A DNA stretch of 64,000 bases from Paenirhodobacter enshiensis (GTDB lineage Bacteria > Pseudomonadota > Alphaproteobacteria > Rhodobacterales > Rhodobacteraceae), in NCBI RefSeq assembly GCF_000740785.1, contig NZ_JFZB01000005.1:248001-312000 (forward strand). The letters are read 5' to 3'. Positions 37,292 to 46,013 of the stretch are shown here, one piece after another. The first letter of the stretch is position 1, and each line of letters starts with the position of its first letter. The position numbers and the translations under genes were made by a program. Under the pieces are notes generated by a model that worked only from the letters and a program-made list of their open reading frames with translations, ran no database searches and had not been told where the DNA came from.

Positions 37292-38917
37292 TCACTGAGC
37301 GGGCTGGGCGACGGCCCTGCCGGTCCGGGCGCCCCACCACAGGCACCAGTCGGTGCCGTTGAACGGCACGCGCTGCGCCGCCTCGCGCGGCAGGGCGGCA
37401 TCGCGGCATTCGGAGAGCAGCACGCCCCCCGGATGCGCGGCCAGCCAGCCGGCGGCCTCTTCGGGGGTGGGCAGCTGGATCGGCGGCAGCAGCCGGCCTT
37501 CGAAGTCGAACTCCTCGTGATACTGGTCGGTGACGACGGCGATGCCGCCTTGCTGATAGGGAGAGATCATCCGCCCGATCGTGCCGCTGTCATAGGCCGG
37601 ACCGAGGCCGGTCAGCCCGATCACCAGATCGAAGGCCAGCACCACCGCCACGCCGATGCTCATCAGTGCGGCCAGCGCCTTCATCCGCCAGCAGGCCAGC
37701 GCCGCGACGACGATCAGCCCCGCCGCGATCAGCGCGACCGCGGGCCAGGGCTGAAGCTGCGCCGCGGTCTGCTTGCCGGCCGCGCCGAAGGCCGCCGCCA
37801 CCAGTCCGAGGGCGAGGACCGCCGCCAGCCCCGCCGCCAGCCACGGCCGCCCGAAGGGCGCCCCGGACCGCAGTCGCAGCACCAGCGCCCGGCCGAAGAC
37901 CAGCGCCGCCGCGGCCATCTCGGGGATCAGGTAATGCACCTGCTTGCCCGACACGAGCGAGAACAGCCCGAGCCCCGACAGCCCCCAGACCAGCACCAGC
38001 CGCAACCCGCGGTCGGCGAGCGTCAGTCCGCGCAGCCCGCGCCACAGCGCGCCGCTCCACACCCAGGGGAACAGCAGCACCGGCAGCAGCGCCACGAACC
38101 ACCACAGCGGCCGGGCATGGGCGAAGGAATCGACGGTGCGCCCGGCGGTCTGCTTCCACAAGATCATGTAGCGATATTCCGCGCCGCCCTCGATCGCCGC
38201 GGGCACCACCCACAGCGCGACCAGCACCAGAGCCAGACCGAAGGCGATGCCGGCGCCTTTCAGCACGGTGACGAGCCCCGGCCGCCGAGCCGGATCGGTC
38301 CACAGCGGCGACAGCAGCAGCGCCGGGCCGAGGTGCAGCAAGATCGCCGGCCCCTTGGCATAGATGCCGAAGGCGATGGCCACGCCGAACAGCGCCCAGG
38401 CCCTGCGGTCGAGCCGGTCTTCGGACATCGCCCGCCACAGCGCCCCGATGCCGAGCAGCGTCGCGCAGGCGAGCATCGTGTCGAACATCGTCAGCCCGCC
38501 ATAGGCCACGAAGACCGAGGTCCCGCCCAGCACGATGGCCGCGGCCGCGCCGCTGTCGTCGTCCCACAGCCGCCGGCCGAGCCGCCACGTCCCCCAGATC
38601 GCCAGCGCGCCGAAGGCCGGCGCGACCAGCCGTCCCGCGATGTCGGTGACGCCCCCGGTCAGCGTCCAGGCGATGTTGATCAGCCAGAACAGCAGCGGCG
38701 GCTTGTCGGTGTAAAGCCCGTAGTTCTTCAGCGGCAGCAGCCAGCTGTGTTCGAGCCGCATTTCCCAGGCGACGTCGATATAGCGGGTTTCGTCGATCGG
38801 GATCAGCGGGCGCAGCAGAACGCCCGCGACGGCGATGACGATGAAGGCGGCCAGGGCCGCGAGGGCGACCGGACGCAACCCCAGAGGCTGGCCGGAGGAC
38901 GGGGAAGGGGTGCTCAT
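37292..38917 (-). CDS. Membrane glycosyltransferase, GT39/ArnT-like
   Basis: This 541-residue integral membrane protein with about a dozen helices has the ArnT/PMT-type first-loop motif IDETRY and the motif YTDKPPLLFWLIN. A periplasmic C-terminal part follows. These enzymes transfer a sugar from an undecaprenyl-phosphate carrier onto lipid A, protein or glycan. The donor and acceptor are unknown. Its ATG overlaps the stop of the upstream LOG-family gene by 4 nt, so the two are co-translated. Confidence 0.82.
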   Translation of the reverse strand: MSTPSPSSGQPLGLRPVALAALAAFIVIAVAGVLLRPLIPIDETRYIDVAWEMRLEHSWLLPLKNYGLYTDKPPLLFWLINIAWTLTGGVTDIAGRLVAPAFGALAIWGTWRLGRRLWDDDSGAAAAIVLGGTSVFVAYGGLTMFDTMLACATLLGIGALWRAMSEDRLDRRAWALFGVAIAFGIYAKGPAILLHLGPALLLSPLWTDPARRPGLVTVLKGAGIAFGLALVLVALWVVPAAIEGGAEYRYMILWKQTAGRTVDSFAHARPLWWFVALLPVLLFPWVWSGALWRGLRGLTLADRGLRLVLVWGLSGLGLFSLVSGKQVHYLIPEMAAAALVFGRALVLRLRSGAPFGRPWLAAGLAAVLALGLVAAAFGAAGKQTAAQLQPWPAVALIAAGLIVVAALACWRMKALAALMSIGVAVVLAFDLVIGLTGLGPAYDSGTIGRMISPYQQGGIAVVTDQYHEEFDFEGRLLPPIQLPTPEEAAGWLAAHPGGVLLSECRDAALPREAAQRVPFNGTDWCLWWGARTGRAVAQPAQ

Positions 38918-39738
38918 TTCTCGTCGTAATCCCATGCGTCGATGATGGCGACGGCCTCTTCGGCGGTATCGACGAAGGAGATCAGTTTCAGATCGTCCTC
39001 GGCGATGGTGCCCTGCGCGGCCAGCAGCTTCCAGTTCACCACGTTCTCCCAAAACCCGCGCCCGAACAGAATCAGCGGGATGCGCCGCATCCGCCGGGTC
39101 TGGATCAGGGTCAGGGCCTCGAACATCTCGTCGAGCGTGCCGAAGCCGCCCGGGAACACCGTCACTGCGCGGGCCCGCATCAGGAAGTGCATCTTGCGCA
39201 GCGCGAAATAATGGAAGTTGAAGCTCAGCTCCGGCGTCACGTAGGCGTTCGGCGCCTGCTCGTGCGGCAGAAGGATGTTCAGCCCGACCGAATGGCCGCC
39301 GGCCTGATGCGCGCCGAGGTTGCCCGCCTCCATCACGCCCGGGCCGCCGCCGGTGCAGACCACGAAATCGTGGCCGTAGGTCTGCAGGCTGCGTTCGGTC
39401 ATGATCTGGGCGAACTTGCGCGCTTCCTCGTAGAAGTGCGACAGCTCGGCCAGCGCCGGTGTGCGGGCGGTCTCCTTGCGATCGGGCGAGGGGATGCGCG
39501 CACCGCCGAAGATCACCACGGTCGAGTTGATGCCGTGCTCGTCGAGGATCAGCTGCGGTTTCAGCAGCTCCATCTGCAGCCGCACCGGCCGCAGCTCGTC
39601 GCGCATCATGAAATCCTCGTCCAGGAAGGCGAGGCGATAGGCCGGCGAGCGGCTTTGCGGTGTGTCCGGGATGCGGTGCGAGGCGCGTGCGTCCTCGATC
39701 GAATCGCGGAAGGTATGGCTGGCTTTATGGTCTGTCAT
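38914..39738 (-). CDS. LOG-family protein (putative nucleotide 5'-monophosphate phosphoribohydrolase)
   Basis: The 274-residue Rossmann-like protein has VVIFGGARIPSP, CTGGGPGVMEAGN and the LOG signature PGGFGTLDE. LOG proteins cleave cytokinin or purine nucleotide monophosphates. This long form (LOG usually 180-200 residues) has an N-terminal extension of about 70 residues. The start MTDHKAS is chosen; the frame continues 11 codons upstream. It diverges from dapD and overlaps the GT39 gene. Confidence 0.8.
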   Translation of the reverse strand: MTDHKASHTFRDSIEDARASHRIPDTPQSRSPAYRLAFLDEDFMMRDELRPVRLQMELLKPQLILDEHGINSTVVIFGGARIPSPDRKETARTPALAELSHFYEEARKFAQIMTERSLQTYGHDFVVCTGGGPGVMEAGNLGAHQAGGHSVGLNILLPHEQAPNAYVTPELSFNFHYFALRKMHFLMRARAVTVFPGGFGTLDEMFEALTLIQTRRMRRIPLILFGRGFWENVVNWKLLAAQGTIAEDDLKLISFVDTAEEAVAIIDAWDYDEK

Positions 39739-39828
39739 GAAGGCTCTGCTCATTGCGCCCGTGGCCTGCACTGACTATAGGCAGAACAGGCGAAAATACA
39801 TCCGTAACAGTGTCAGCAGGAGGACACC

Positions 39829-40656
39829 ATGTCGAACGCCGCACTCGAGGCAGCCATCGAGGCCGCCTGGGAGATCCGCGATACGCTCACCCCCGCATCG
39901 AAGGGTGAAGCGCGCGATGCCATCGAAGCCACGCTCGAGGCGCTCGACAAAGGGGACCTGCGCGTTGCCGAGAAACAGGCGGACGGCGCCTGGCACGTCA
40001 ATCAGTGGGCGAAGAAGGCGGTGATCCTCGGCTTCCGGCTGAAGGACATGGAGCCGATGACCGGCGGCCCGCAGGATTCGACCTGGTGGGACAAGGTCGA
40101 CACCAAGTTCAAGGGCTGGGGTGCGAACCAGTGGCGCAGCGCGGGCTTCCGTGCGGTGCCCGGCGCGATCGTGCGGCGCTCGGCGCATATCTCGAAGGGG
40201 GCGGTGCTGATGCCGTCCTTCGTCAACCTCGGCGCCTATGTCGGCGAGAACACGATGGTCGACACCTGGGTGACGGTCGGCTCCTGCGCGCAGGTCGGCT
40301 CGAACGTGCATCTGTCGGGCGGCGTGGGCCTCGGCGGCGTGCTGGAGCCGATGCAGGCCGGCCCGACGATCATCGAGGACAACTGCTTCATCGGCGCCCG
40401 GTCCGAGGTGGTCGAGGGCGTGATCGTGCGCGAGGGCTCGGTCCTCGGCATGGGCGTGTTCATCGGCCAGTCGACCAAGATCGTCGACCGCGAGACCGGC
40501 GAAGTGATGTATGGCGAAGTGCCGCCCTATTCGGTGGTCGTCGCCGGCACCATGCCGTCGAAGAACGGCGTGAACCTCTATTGCGCGGTCATCGTGAAGC
40601 GGGTCGACGCGAAGACCCGCTCGAAGACCGGCATCAACGAGCTGCTGCGCGACTGA
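39829..40656 (+). CDS. dapD: 2,3,4,5-tetrahydropyridine-2,6-dicarboxylate N-succinyltransferase DapD
   Basis: This 275-residue enzyme of the succinylase branch of lysine and peptidoglycan precursor synthesis has an N-terminal helical domain and a left-handed beta-helix of hexapeptide repeats ([36 protein letters not shown]). ENTMVDTW and [17 protein letters not shown] match the family. AGGAGG lies 6 nt before the ATG. Confidence 0.97.
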   Translation: MSNAALEAAIEAAWEIRDTLTPASKGEARDAIEATLEALDKGDLRVAEKQADGAWHVNQWAKKAVILGFRLKDMEPMTGGPQDSTWWDKVDTKFKGWGANQWRSAGFRAVPGAIVRRSAHISKGAVLMPSFVNLGAYVGENTMVDTWVTVGSCAQVGSNVHLSGGVGLGGVLEPMQAGPTIIEDNCFIGARSEVVEGVIVREGSVLGMGVFIGQSTKIVDRETGEVMYGEVPPYSVVVAGTMPSKNGVNLYCAVIVKRVDAKTRSKTGINELLRD

Positions 40657-40667
40657 TCGCCGCCGCT

Positions 40668-40702
40668 GGCCCGGCCCCGTCGCGGGGGCCCGGCCGTTTC
40701 CT
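40668..40702 (+). terminator. Candidate terminator after dapD
   Basis: A GC-rich imperfect hairpin (CCGGCCCC / GGGGCCCGG with one bulge) precedes GTTTCCTTT about 15 nt after the dapD stop. Confidence 0.4.
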
Positions 40703-40768
40703 TTCGCCGGACCGGGGGCGCCTGCCCGGTCCGGCCCCCCCTCGCTCACTCGCCCAAGGGTGCCCGCC

Positions 40769-41161
40769 ATGACCGACAGCCTTCCCGAGAACGACTCTCC
40801 CGAGCCGAAACCCGAACGGCGGCCGAAGAAGCCGAGCCGCCAGCAGGTTTATACCCTGCTGATCGAGGTCGGCCGCAAGAAGGGCGACGGTCTGCCCAAG
40901 GGCGCGACCGGCGCCGGCATCCTGTGCTTCGCCTCGGGCGTGGACGAGGCCGAGGCGGTGCGCGAAACCGTGGCGATCCTGAAGGAAGCCGACCTCGCCC
41001 CCCTCGACGTGACGGGCTACGGAACGCTCGCCGAGCGCGAGAAGCTCGGCGACGAGATCGACGCCGAGGAACGCGCCCTGATGCAGCGCGCGCTCGACGA
41101 GAATTCGGTGATCGTGGTGCAGATGACCCCGTTCTTCGGCGACGAGCGGAAAACCCGCTGA
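40769..41161 (+). CDS. Conserved small protein of unknown function
   Basis: This 130-residue acidic/basic mixed protein has a Pro/Lys/Arg-rich N-terminus (ESPEPKPERRPKKPSRQQ type) and a compact alpha/beta part: VYTLLIEVGRKKGDGLPKGA, GILCFASGVDEAEAVRETVAIL, LDVTGYGTLAE and ENSVIVVQMTPFF. I do not recognise the family. Composition and codon use match the neighbours, so it is very likely a real gene. It sits between dapD and the transglycosylase gene, with no sign of a shared role. Confidence 0.75.
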   Translation: MTDSLPENDSPEPKPERRPKKPSRQQVYTLLIEVGRKKGDGLPKGATGAGILCFASGVDEAEAVRETVAILKEADLAPLDVTGYGTLAEREKLGDEIDAEERALMQRALDENSVIVVQMTPFFGDERKTR

Positions 41162-41239
41162 GGCGGGAAAAGCCGATTCCCGCGCCCCGATGCGACTGCT
41201 AGACTGCCGGTAACGAAAACATGAGCAGTCGAGGCCCCC

Positions 41240-42502
41240 ATGCGGCGCGCAGTGAAGATCCTTTCTCCAACCCTTCTCGCGCTGGCCCTCGCGGCCTGTT
41301 CGAGCCCGGCCCAGCATTATCGCGGCCCGTCGGGCTCGGCCGCGCCCGACGCGATCCCGGCCGCCGATCCCGCGCATGAGGCGGGGATGGAGAACTGGCT
41401 GGTATCGTTCAAGCCGCGGGCGATGCAGGCGGGGATTTCCGATCGCACTTGGCAGCGCGCCACCGCGATCATCCGCTACAACCCGAAGGTGATCGAGCGC
41501 GACCGCTATCAGGCGGAGTTCACCAAGCCGATCTGGGAATACCTCGACAGCGCGGTGTCCGAGACCCGCATCGCCAACGGCCGGCAGGCGCTGCGCGACA
41601 ACGCCGCCGCCCTCGCCGCGATCGAGGCGCAGTATGGCGTCGAGAAAGAGGTCGTCGTCGCCGTCTGGGGGATGGAGTCGAACTACGGCAAGAACCGCGG
41701 CAAGACGCTGATCCTGCCGGCGCTGGCGACGCTCTCCTATGACGGGCGGCGCGGTGCGTTCTTCCAGACCCAGTTCCTCGACGCGCTGCGCATCATTCAG
41801 GACGGCGATACCGACCCGATGCACCTGACCGGAAGCTGGGCGGGCGCGATGGGCCACACGCAGTTCATGCCCTCGTCCTTCCTGCAATATGCGGTCGATT
41901 TCAACGGCGACGGCCGGCGCGACATCTGGTCGGACGATCCGACGGATGCTCTGGCCTCGACCGCGGCCTATCTGGCGCGCTCGGGCTGGCGGAAGGGTCA
42001 GCCCTGGGGGGTCGAGGTCACTTTGCCGGCGAATTTCGACTACGGTCAGGCCGGAAAGAAGATCAAACGCTCGCCCGCCGACTGGGCGGCGATGGGCGTG
42101 CGCGCGGCGCAGGGCGGCACCGTGCCCGATTACGGCCCGGCCTCGATCCTGCTGCCGGCCGGGGCGAACGGCCCGGCGGTGATGATCTTCGGCAATTTCA
42201 CCGCGATCTCGCGTTACAACGCCGCCGATTCCTATGTGATGGGCGTGGGGATGCTGTCCGACGCGCTGCGCGGCCGGCCCGGCCTCGTGCATCCCTGGCC
42301 GCGGGACGGCCGCGCGCTGACCATCGCCGAGAAGTCCGAGGCGCAGCGCCACCTGACCGCGCAGGGCTATGACACCCAGGGCACCGACGGCAAGGTCGGT
42401 CAGAACACCATTGACGCGCTGATCGACTGGCAGAAGGCCAGAGGCCATCGCCCGGATGGTTACCTGACGCTCAACATGCTGCAAAAACTGCGCGAGGGAT
42501 GA
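41240..42502 (+). CDS. Lytic murein transglycosylase (MltB-like) with peptidoglycan-binding domain
   Basis: The 420-residue lipoprotein (lipobox LAAC near residue 20) has an MltB-type domain with catalytic Glu in VWGMESNYG, SWAGAMGHTQFMPSSF and DFNGDGRRDIWSD. A C-terminal PG_binding_1 repeat follows (LTAQGYDTQGTDGKVGQNT, region about 365-415). It cleaves the peptidoglycan glycan strand from the outer membrane. Its stop overlaps the start of the DUF4202 gene by 4 nt. Confidence 0.93.
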   Translation: MRRAVKILSPTLLALALAACSSPAQHYRGPSGSAAPDAIPAADPAHEAGMENWLVSFKPRAMQAGISDRTWQRATAIIRYNPKVIERDRYQAEFTKPIWEYLDSAVSETRIANGRQALRDNAAALAAIEAQYGVEKEVVVAVWGMESNYGKNRGKTLILPALATLSYDGRRGAFFQTQFLDALRIIQDGDTDPMHLTGSWAGAMGHTQFMPSSFLQYAVDFNGDGRRDIWSDDPTDALASTAAYLARSGWRKGQPWGVEVTLPANFDYGQAGKKIKRSPADWAAMGVRAAQGGTVPDYGPASILLPAGANGPAVMIFGNFTAISRYNAADSYVMGVGMLSDALRGRPGLVHPWPRDGRALTIAEKSEAQRHLTAQGYDTQGTDGKVGQNTIDALIDWQKARGHRPDGYLTLNMLQKLREG

Positions 42503-43044
42503 TGCCCCGTCTCGACACCGCCCTCGCGGCCATCGACGCTGCCAATGCCGCCGATCCGGGTGGCGAGGCCCTGCTGTACGGTCAGCGGATGAGCGCCGAG
42601 CTCGACCGGCTGTTCCCCGACGCGTCCGAGGCGCTGCGCCTCGCCGCCCGCGGCCAGCATATCGAGCGCTGGTTGCTGCCGCGCTCGGACTATCCCGAGG
42701 GGCGGACGGGCTATCTCGACTGGCGTCGCGAGCAGGGCCGCCGCCATGGCGAGCGCGTCGCGGATATCATGCGGGCCGCCGGTTATGACGAGGCCGAGGC
42801 CAGCCGCGCCGCGCAGATGCTGCGCAAGGAAGGGCTGAAGCGCGACGCCGAGGTGCAGGCACTGGAGGACGTGATCTGTTTCGTCTTCCTGCGCCATTAC
42901 TTCGCGCCCTTCGCGCCGACCCGCCCGGCCGAGGAGCTGATGGGCATCGTCGCCAAGACCGCGCGCAAGATGTCGGCCGAGGGGAGGGCGCGGGCGCTGG
43001 CCGAATTCGACCTGCCCGAGCCCTTCGCCGCGCTGTTTCGCTGA
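42499..43044 (+). CDS. DUF4202 family protein
   Basis: This 181-residue soluble helical protein has DTALAAIDAANAADP, LRLAARGQHIERWLLPR and YLDWRREQGRRHGER, which fit DUF4202. The His in GQHI and the paired His/Asp-Glu positions hint at an HD-like helical fold, but that is inference. Two adjacent ATGs (42499 and 42502) could start it. It is translationally coupled to the transglycosylase gene. Confidence 0.75.
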   Translation: MMPRLDTALAAIDAANAADPGGEALLYGQRMSAELDRLFPDASEALRLAARGQHIERWLLPRSDYPEGRTGYLDWRREQGRRHGERVADIMRAAGYDEAEASRAAQMLRKEGLKRDAEVQALEDVICFVFLRHYFAPFAPTRPAEELMGIVAKTARKMSAEGRARALAEFDLPEPFAALFR

Positions 43045-43060
43045 GCCGGTTTCGCCGAAG

Positions 43061-43085
43061 CGAAGGGCCGCTCAGCGGCCCTTCG
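43061..43085. terminator. Bidirectional terminator overlapping the end of the EamA gene
   Basis: CGAAGGGCCGC-TCA-GCGGCCCTTCG is an 11-bp perfect stem. The 3-nt loop is the stop codon (TGA on the minus strand) of the EamA transporter, so the last codons form one arm. Confidence 0.7.
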
Positions 43086-43938
43086 ACAGCTGCACCGCCA
43101 GAATGCCGGCGGTGATGATCGCGACGCCCACCAGATCGAGCGGGCCGAGCTTTTCGCCCAACACGAGTGCGGCGATCGCCACGCCGAAGAACGGATTGAG
43201 GAAGTGGAACGTCGCGGCCTTGATCGCGCCGATCCGCCCGACCAGCCGGAACCACACCCAGGTCGCCAGCACGCCCGGAATCAACGTGGTGTAGATGAAG
43301 GCCCAGACCAGTTTCTGGCTCCACTCGATGGCGGACCAGTCCTCGGTGAAGGCCGAGACGACGATCAGGATCGCCGCGCCGACGAACATCTGCAGCCCGA
43401 CGATCATCAGCACATTGCCGCCCGAGGCCGCGCCGCGCACCGACAGCGTGGCGATGGCCAGCGCCAGCGCCCCGCCGAAGCACAGCGCCACGCCCACCGG
43501 ATCGACCCCGCCCGACAGCCGCGCCCCCATGATCAGCGCGACGCCCAGAACGCCCGCGATCAGCCCGGCGATCGCCAGCGGCCGGATCCGGTCGCGGAAC
43601 ACCGCCCAGCCCAGAAGCGCCACGATCAGTGGCATGGTCGAGGCGATGATCGAGGCGACCGAGGCCCCGACCCTCTGCATCGCGACGAAATTCAGACCGA
43701 GATACAGCGCGTTCTGGCACAGCCCGAAGATCAGCGTGGATTTCCACTGCGCCCGGCTCAGCCGCCAGGTCTGGCCCATCGCGGCGGCGATGCCGCAGCC
43801 GATCAGCCCCGAGAACAGGAACCGCAGCGACAGCGCCAGCAGCGGCGGCGCATCCACCACGATCATCCGCGCCGAGGTGAAGGCCGATGACCACATCAGG
43901 GCAAAGGCCAGCCCCATGCCGATAGCGCGCAGATCCAT
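43072..43938 (-). CDS. EamA/DMT-family permease
   Basis: This 288-residue protein has ten predicted helices in two EamA halves (MWSSAFTSARMIVV in the first, FHFLNPFFGVAIAALVLGEKLG in the second). DMT permeases export amino acids, nucleobases or metabolites; the substrate is not evident. The start MDLRAIG has GAGGGACG upstream. It is convergent with DUF4202. Confidence 0.88.
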   Translation of the reverse strand: MDLRAIGMGLAFALMWSSAFTSARMIVVDAPPLLALSLRFLFSGLIGCGIAAAMGQTWRLSRAQWKSTLIFGLCQNALYLGLNFVAMQRVGASVASIIASTMPLIVALLGWAVFRDRIRPLAIAGLIAGVLGVALIMGARLSGGVDPVGVALCFGGALALAIATLSVRGAASGGNVLMIVGLQMFVGAAILIVVSAFTEDWSAIEWSQKLVWAFIYTTLIPGVLATWVWFRLVGRIGAIKAATFHFLNPFFGVAIAALVLGEKLGPLDLVGVAIITAGILAVQLSKGR

Positions 43939-44059
43939 GTTCGTCCCTCGTTGGATGGCGCCCTCGGGGGGCGCGTTTGTCCGATCGGGGGCCGCCCGGG
44001 ATCTGTGTCCCCCGGGATCTGTGTCCCGTTGTCGTCTGCGGCGGACCCGGAAATGAAGA

Positions 44060-44090
44060 AGGCCGCCAGCGGTTCCCCGGTTGGCGGCCT
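44060..44090 (-). terminator. Terminator of the HU gene
   Basis: The 9-bp stem AGGCCGCCA / TGGCGGCCT with a 13-nt loop is followed on the minus strand by TCTTCATTT, 26 nt after the HU stop. Confidence 0.65.
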
Positions 44091-44116
44091 GAAATAGCAC
44101 GGAAAGCGGACGCCGA

Positions 44117-44404
44117 TCAGGCGTTCACGCTGTCCTTCAGAGCCTTGGCGATGGTGACCTTGACCTGCTTGTCGGCCGGCTTGGTCATGGTCGCGCCGGT
44201 GGCGGGGTTGCGGACCTGGCGCTCGGGGCGCTCCTTGCACGAAACCTTGCCGATGCCCGGCAGGGTGACGGCGCCGCCGGCGGCGACTTCCTTGGTGACG
44301 ACAGCGCTGATCGCTTCGAGCGCGGCGTTCGCGGTCTTCTTGTCCGCGCCCATCGCCTCGGCGATCGCAGCAACGAGCTCGGTCTTCGTCATCGGTTTCG
44401 ACAT
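44117..44404 (-). CDS. HU-family DNA-binding protein
   Basis: The 95-residue histone-like protein has the HU dimer core (AMGADKKTANAALEAI, TLPGIGKV) and the DNA-binding arm signature KERPERQVRNPATG. It bends and packages DNA. ATG 44404 has GAGAGGACT upstream; an in-frame start 5 codons earlier is unlikely. It is a single gene with its own promoter and terminator. Confidence 0.93.
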   Translation of the reverse strand: MSKPMTKTELVAAIAEAMGADKKTANAALEAISAVVTKEVAAGGAVTLPGIGKVSCKERPERQVRNPATGATMTKPADKQVKVTIAKALKDSVNA

Positions 44405-44476
44405 TTTCAGTCCTCTCATGTGCCCCGGTGGCCCGGGGTCATTCCATCCGCGCGTGGCGGGTTTTCAACCCGCCCT

Positions 44477-44505
44477 CTAACACACGCTTTTTTTCAGCAT
44501 GGCAA
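44477..44505 (-). promoter_or_regulatory. Candidate promoter of the HU gene
   Basis: On the minus strand TTGCCA (44500-44505) and TGTTAG (44477-44482) are 17 bp apart, with an A-rich spacer. A hairpin GGCGGGTT-GAA-AACCCGCC follows in the leader. Confidence 0.4.
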
Positions 44506-44537
44506 GAGCTTTCGCGCGGCTTTGCGGCTTTTCGCCG

Positions 44538-46013
44538 TCAGAGGAAGGCGGCCTCGTCGAAGCTGCGCAACTTGCGGCTGTGGATGCGTTCGAGCGGCAT
44601 CGCGCGCAGCTTCTCCATCGCCCGCACGCCGATCTGCAGATGGCTCGCGACCTGGGTGCGGTAGAATTCCGTCGCCATGCCGGGCAGCTTCAGTTCGCCG
44701 TGCAAAGGCTTGTCCGACACGCACAGCAGTGTCCCGTAAGGCACGCGGAAGCGGAACCCGTTTGCCGCGATGGTCGCGCTTTCCATGTCGAGGCCGACCG
44801 CGCGCGACAGGCTGAGCCGGTGCACCGGGCCGGACTGATCGCGCAGCTCCCAGTTGCGGTTGGCGATGGTGGCGACGGTGCCGGTGCGCATGATCCGCTT
44901 CAGCTCGTAACCCTCCAGACGGGTGACCTCGGCCACCGCGTCCTGAAGCGCCACCTGCACCTCGGCGAGCGCCGGGATCGGCACCCAGACCGGCAGATCG
45001 TCGTCGAGAACCCCGTCCTCGCGCAGATAGGCATGGGCCAGCACGAAATCGCCGAGCCGCTGCGAATTGCGCAGGCCCGCGCAATGGCCGACCATCAGCC
45101 AGGCATGGGGGCGCAGCACCGCGATATGGTCGGTCGCGGTCTTGGCGTTCGACGGGCCGATGCCGATGTTGACCAGCGTGATGCCGTTCCCGTCGGGCCG
45201 CTTCAGGTGATAGGTCGGCATCTGCGGCATCTTCGCCGGGGCCATCAGCGCCTCGTCGGGCGAGAAGATCTCGTGATTGCCGGGGCCGGTGAAGCTCGTG
45301 TAGCCCGAGGCGGGATCGGCCAGCATCTGGCGCGCGACCTTCTCGAACTCCTCGACGTAGAACTGATAGTTGGTGAACAGCACGTAGTTCTGGAACTGCT
45401 CGGCCGCGGTCGCGGTGTAATGGCTGAGCCGGGCGAGCGAGTAATCCACCCGCTGCGCGGTGAACGGCGCCAGATGGCCCGAGCCGTCCGGGTTCGGCCC
45501 GGCGGTGCCGTTCACGATATCGTCGTTCATCGACGACAGATCCGGCACGTCGAACACGTCGCGCAGGCTGAAATCGAGAACGCCCTCCTGCGGGATCACC
45601 ACGCCGTGGCGCGAGGCGACGGCGAAATGCACCGGGATCGGTGTCGCCGAGGGGCCGACCGTCACGCCGATGTCGTGGTTCTTCATCAGCAGGCCGATCT
45701 GCTCGGTCAGGTAATTGCGGAACAGATCGGGGCGGGTGATCGTCGCGACATAGGTGCCGGGCACGGCGACATGGCCGAAGCTCAGCCGCGAATCGCCCTT
45801 GAGATACGAGGTCACGGCGATCCGCACCTCGGGGTAGAAGGCGCGGAAGCGCCGCCCGGCCCGGCCGGTGTTCAGCACGTCGTTGAAGCGCTCGAGCAGG
45901 AAATCCGTCGCCTGGGCATACAGCTCTTCCAGACGGGCGACGGCGGCCTCGGCGGTGGTGAAAAGTTCGGGGGCGGGGGTCTCGGGGGTCAGAAAACTCA
46001 GCGGTGCAGTCAT
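44538..46013 (-). CDS. amn: AMP nucleosidase
   Basis: This 491-residue enzyme cleaves AMP to adenine and ribose 5-phosphate. It has the N-terminal AMP_N domain (FRAFYPEVRIAVTSY, ATPIPVHFAVA) and a C-terminal nucleoside-phosphorylase-type domain (NIGIGPSNAKTATDHIAVL, VGHCAGLRN, LDMESATIAANGF, SDKPLHGELKLPG). Its ATG overlaps the ade stop by 4 nt, so it is coupled to adenine deaminase, which consumes its product. Confidence 0.94.
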   Translation of the reverse strand: MTAPLSFLTPETPAPELFTTAEAAVARLEELYAQATDFLLERFNDVLNTGRAGRRFRAFYPEVRIAVTSYLKGDSRLSFGHVAVPGTYVATITRPDLFRNYLTEQIGLLMKNHDIGVTVGPSATPIPVHFAVASRHGVVIPQEGVLDFSLRDVFDVPDLSSMNDDIVNGTAGPNPDGSGHLAPFTAQRVDYSLARLSHYTATAAEQFQNYVLFTNYQFYVEEFEKVARQMLADPASGYTSFTGPGNHEIFSPDEALMAPAKMPQMPTYHLKRPDGNGITLVNIGIGPSNAKTATDHIAVLRPHAWLMVGHCAGLRNSQRLGDFVLAHAYLREDGVLDDDLPVWVPIPALAEVQVALQDAVAEVTRLEGYELKRIMRTGTVATIANRNWELRDQSGPVHRLSLSRAVGLDMESATIAANGFRFRVPYGTLLCVSDKPLHGELKLPGMATEFYRTQVASHLQIGVRAMEKLRAMPLERIHSRKLRSFDEAAFL

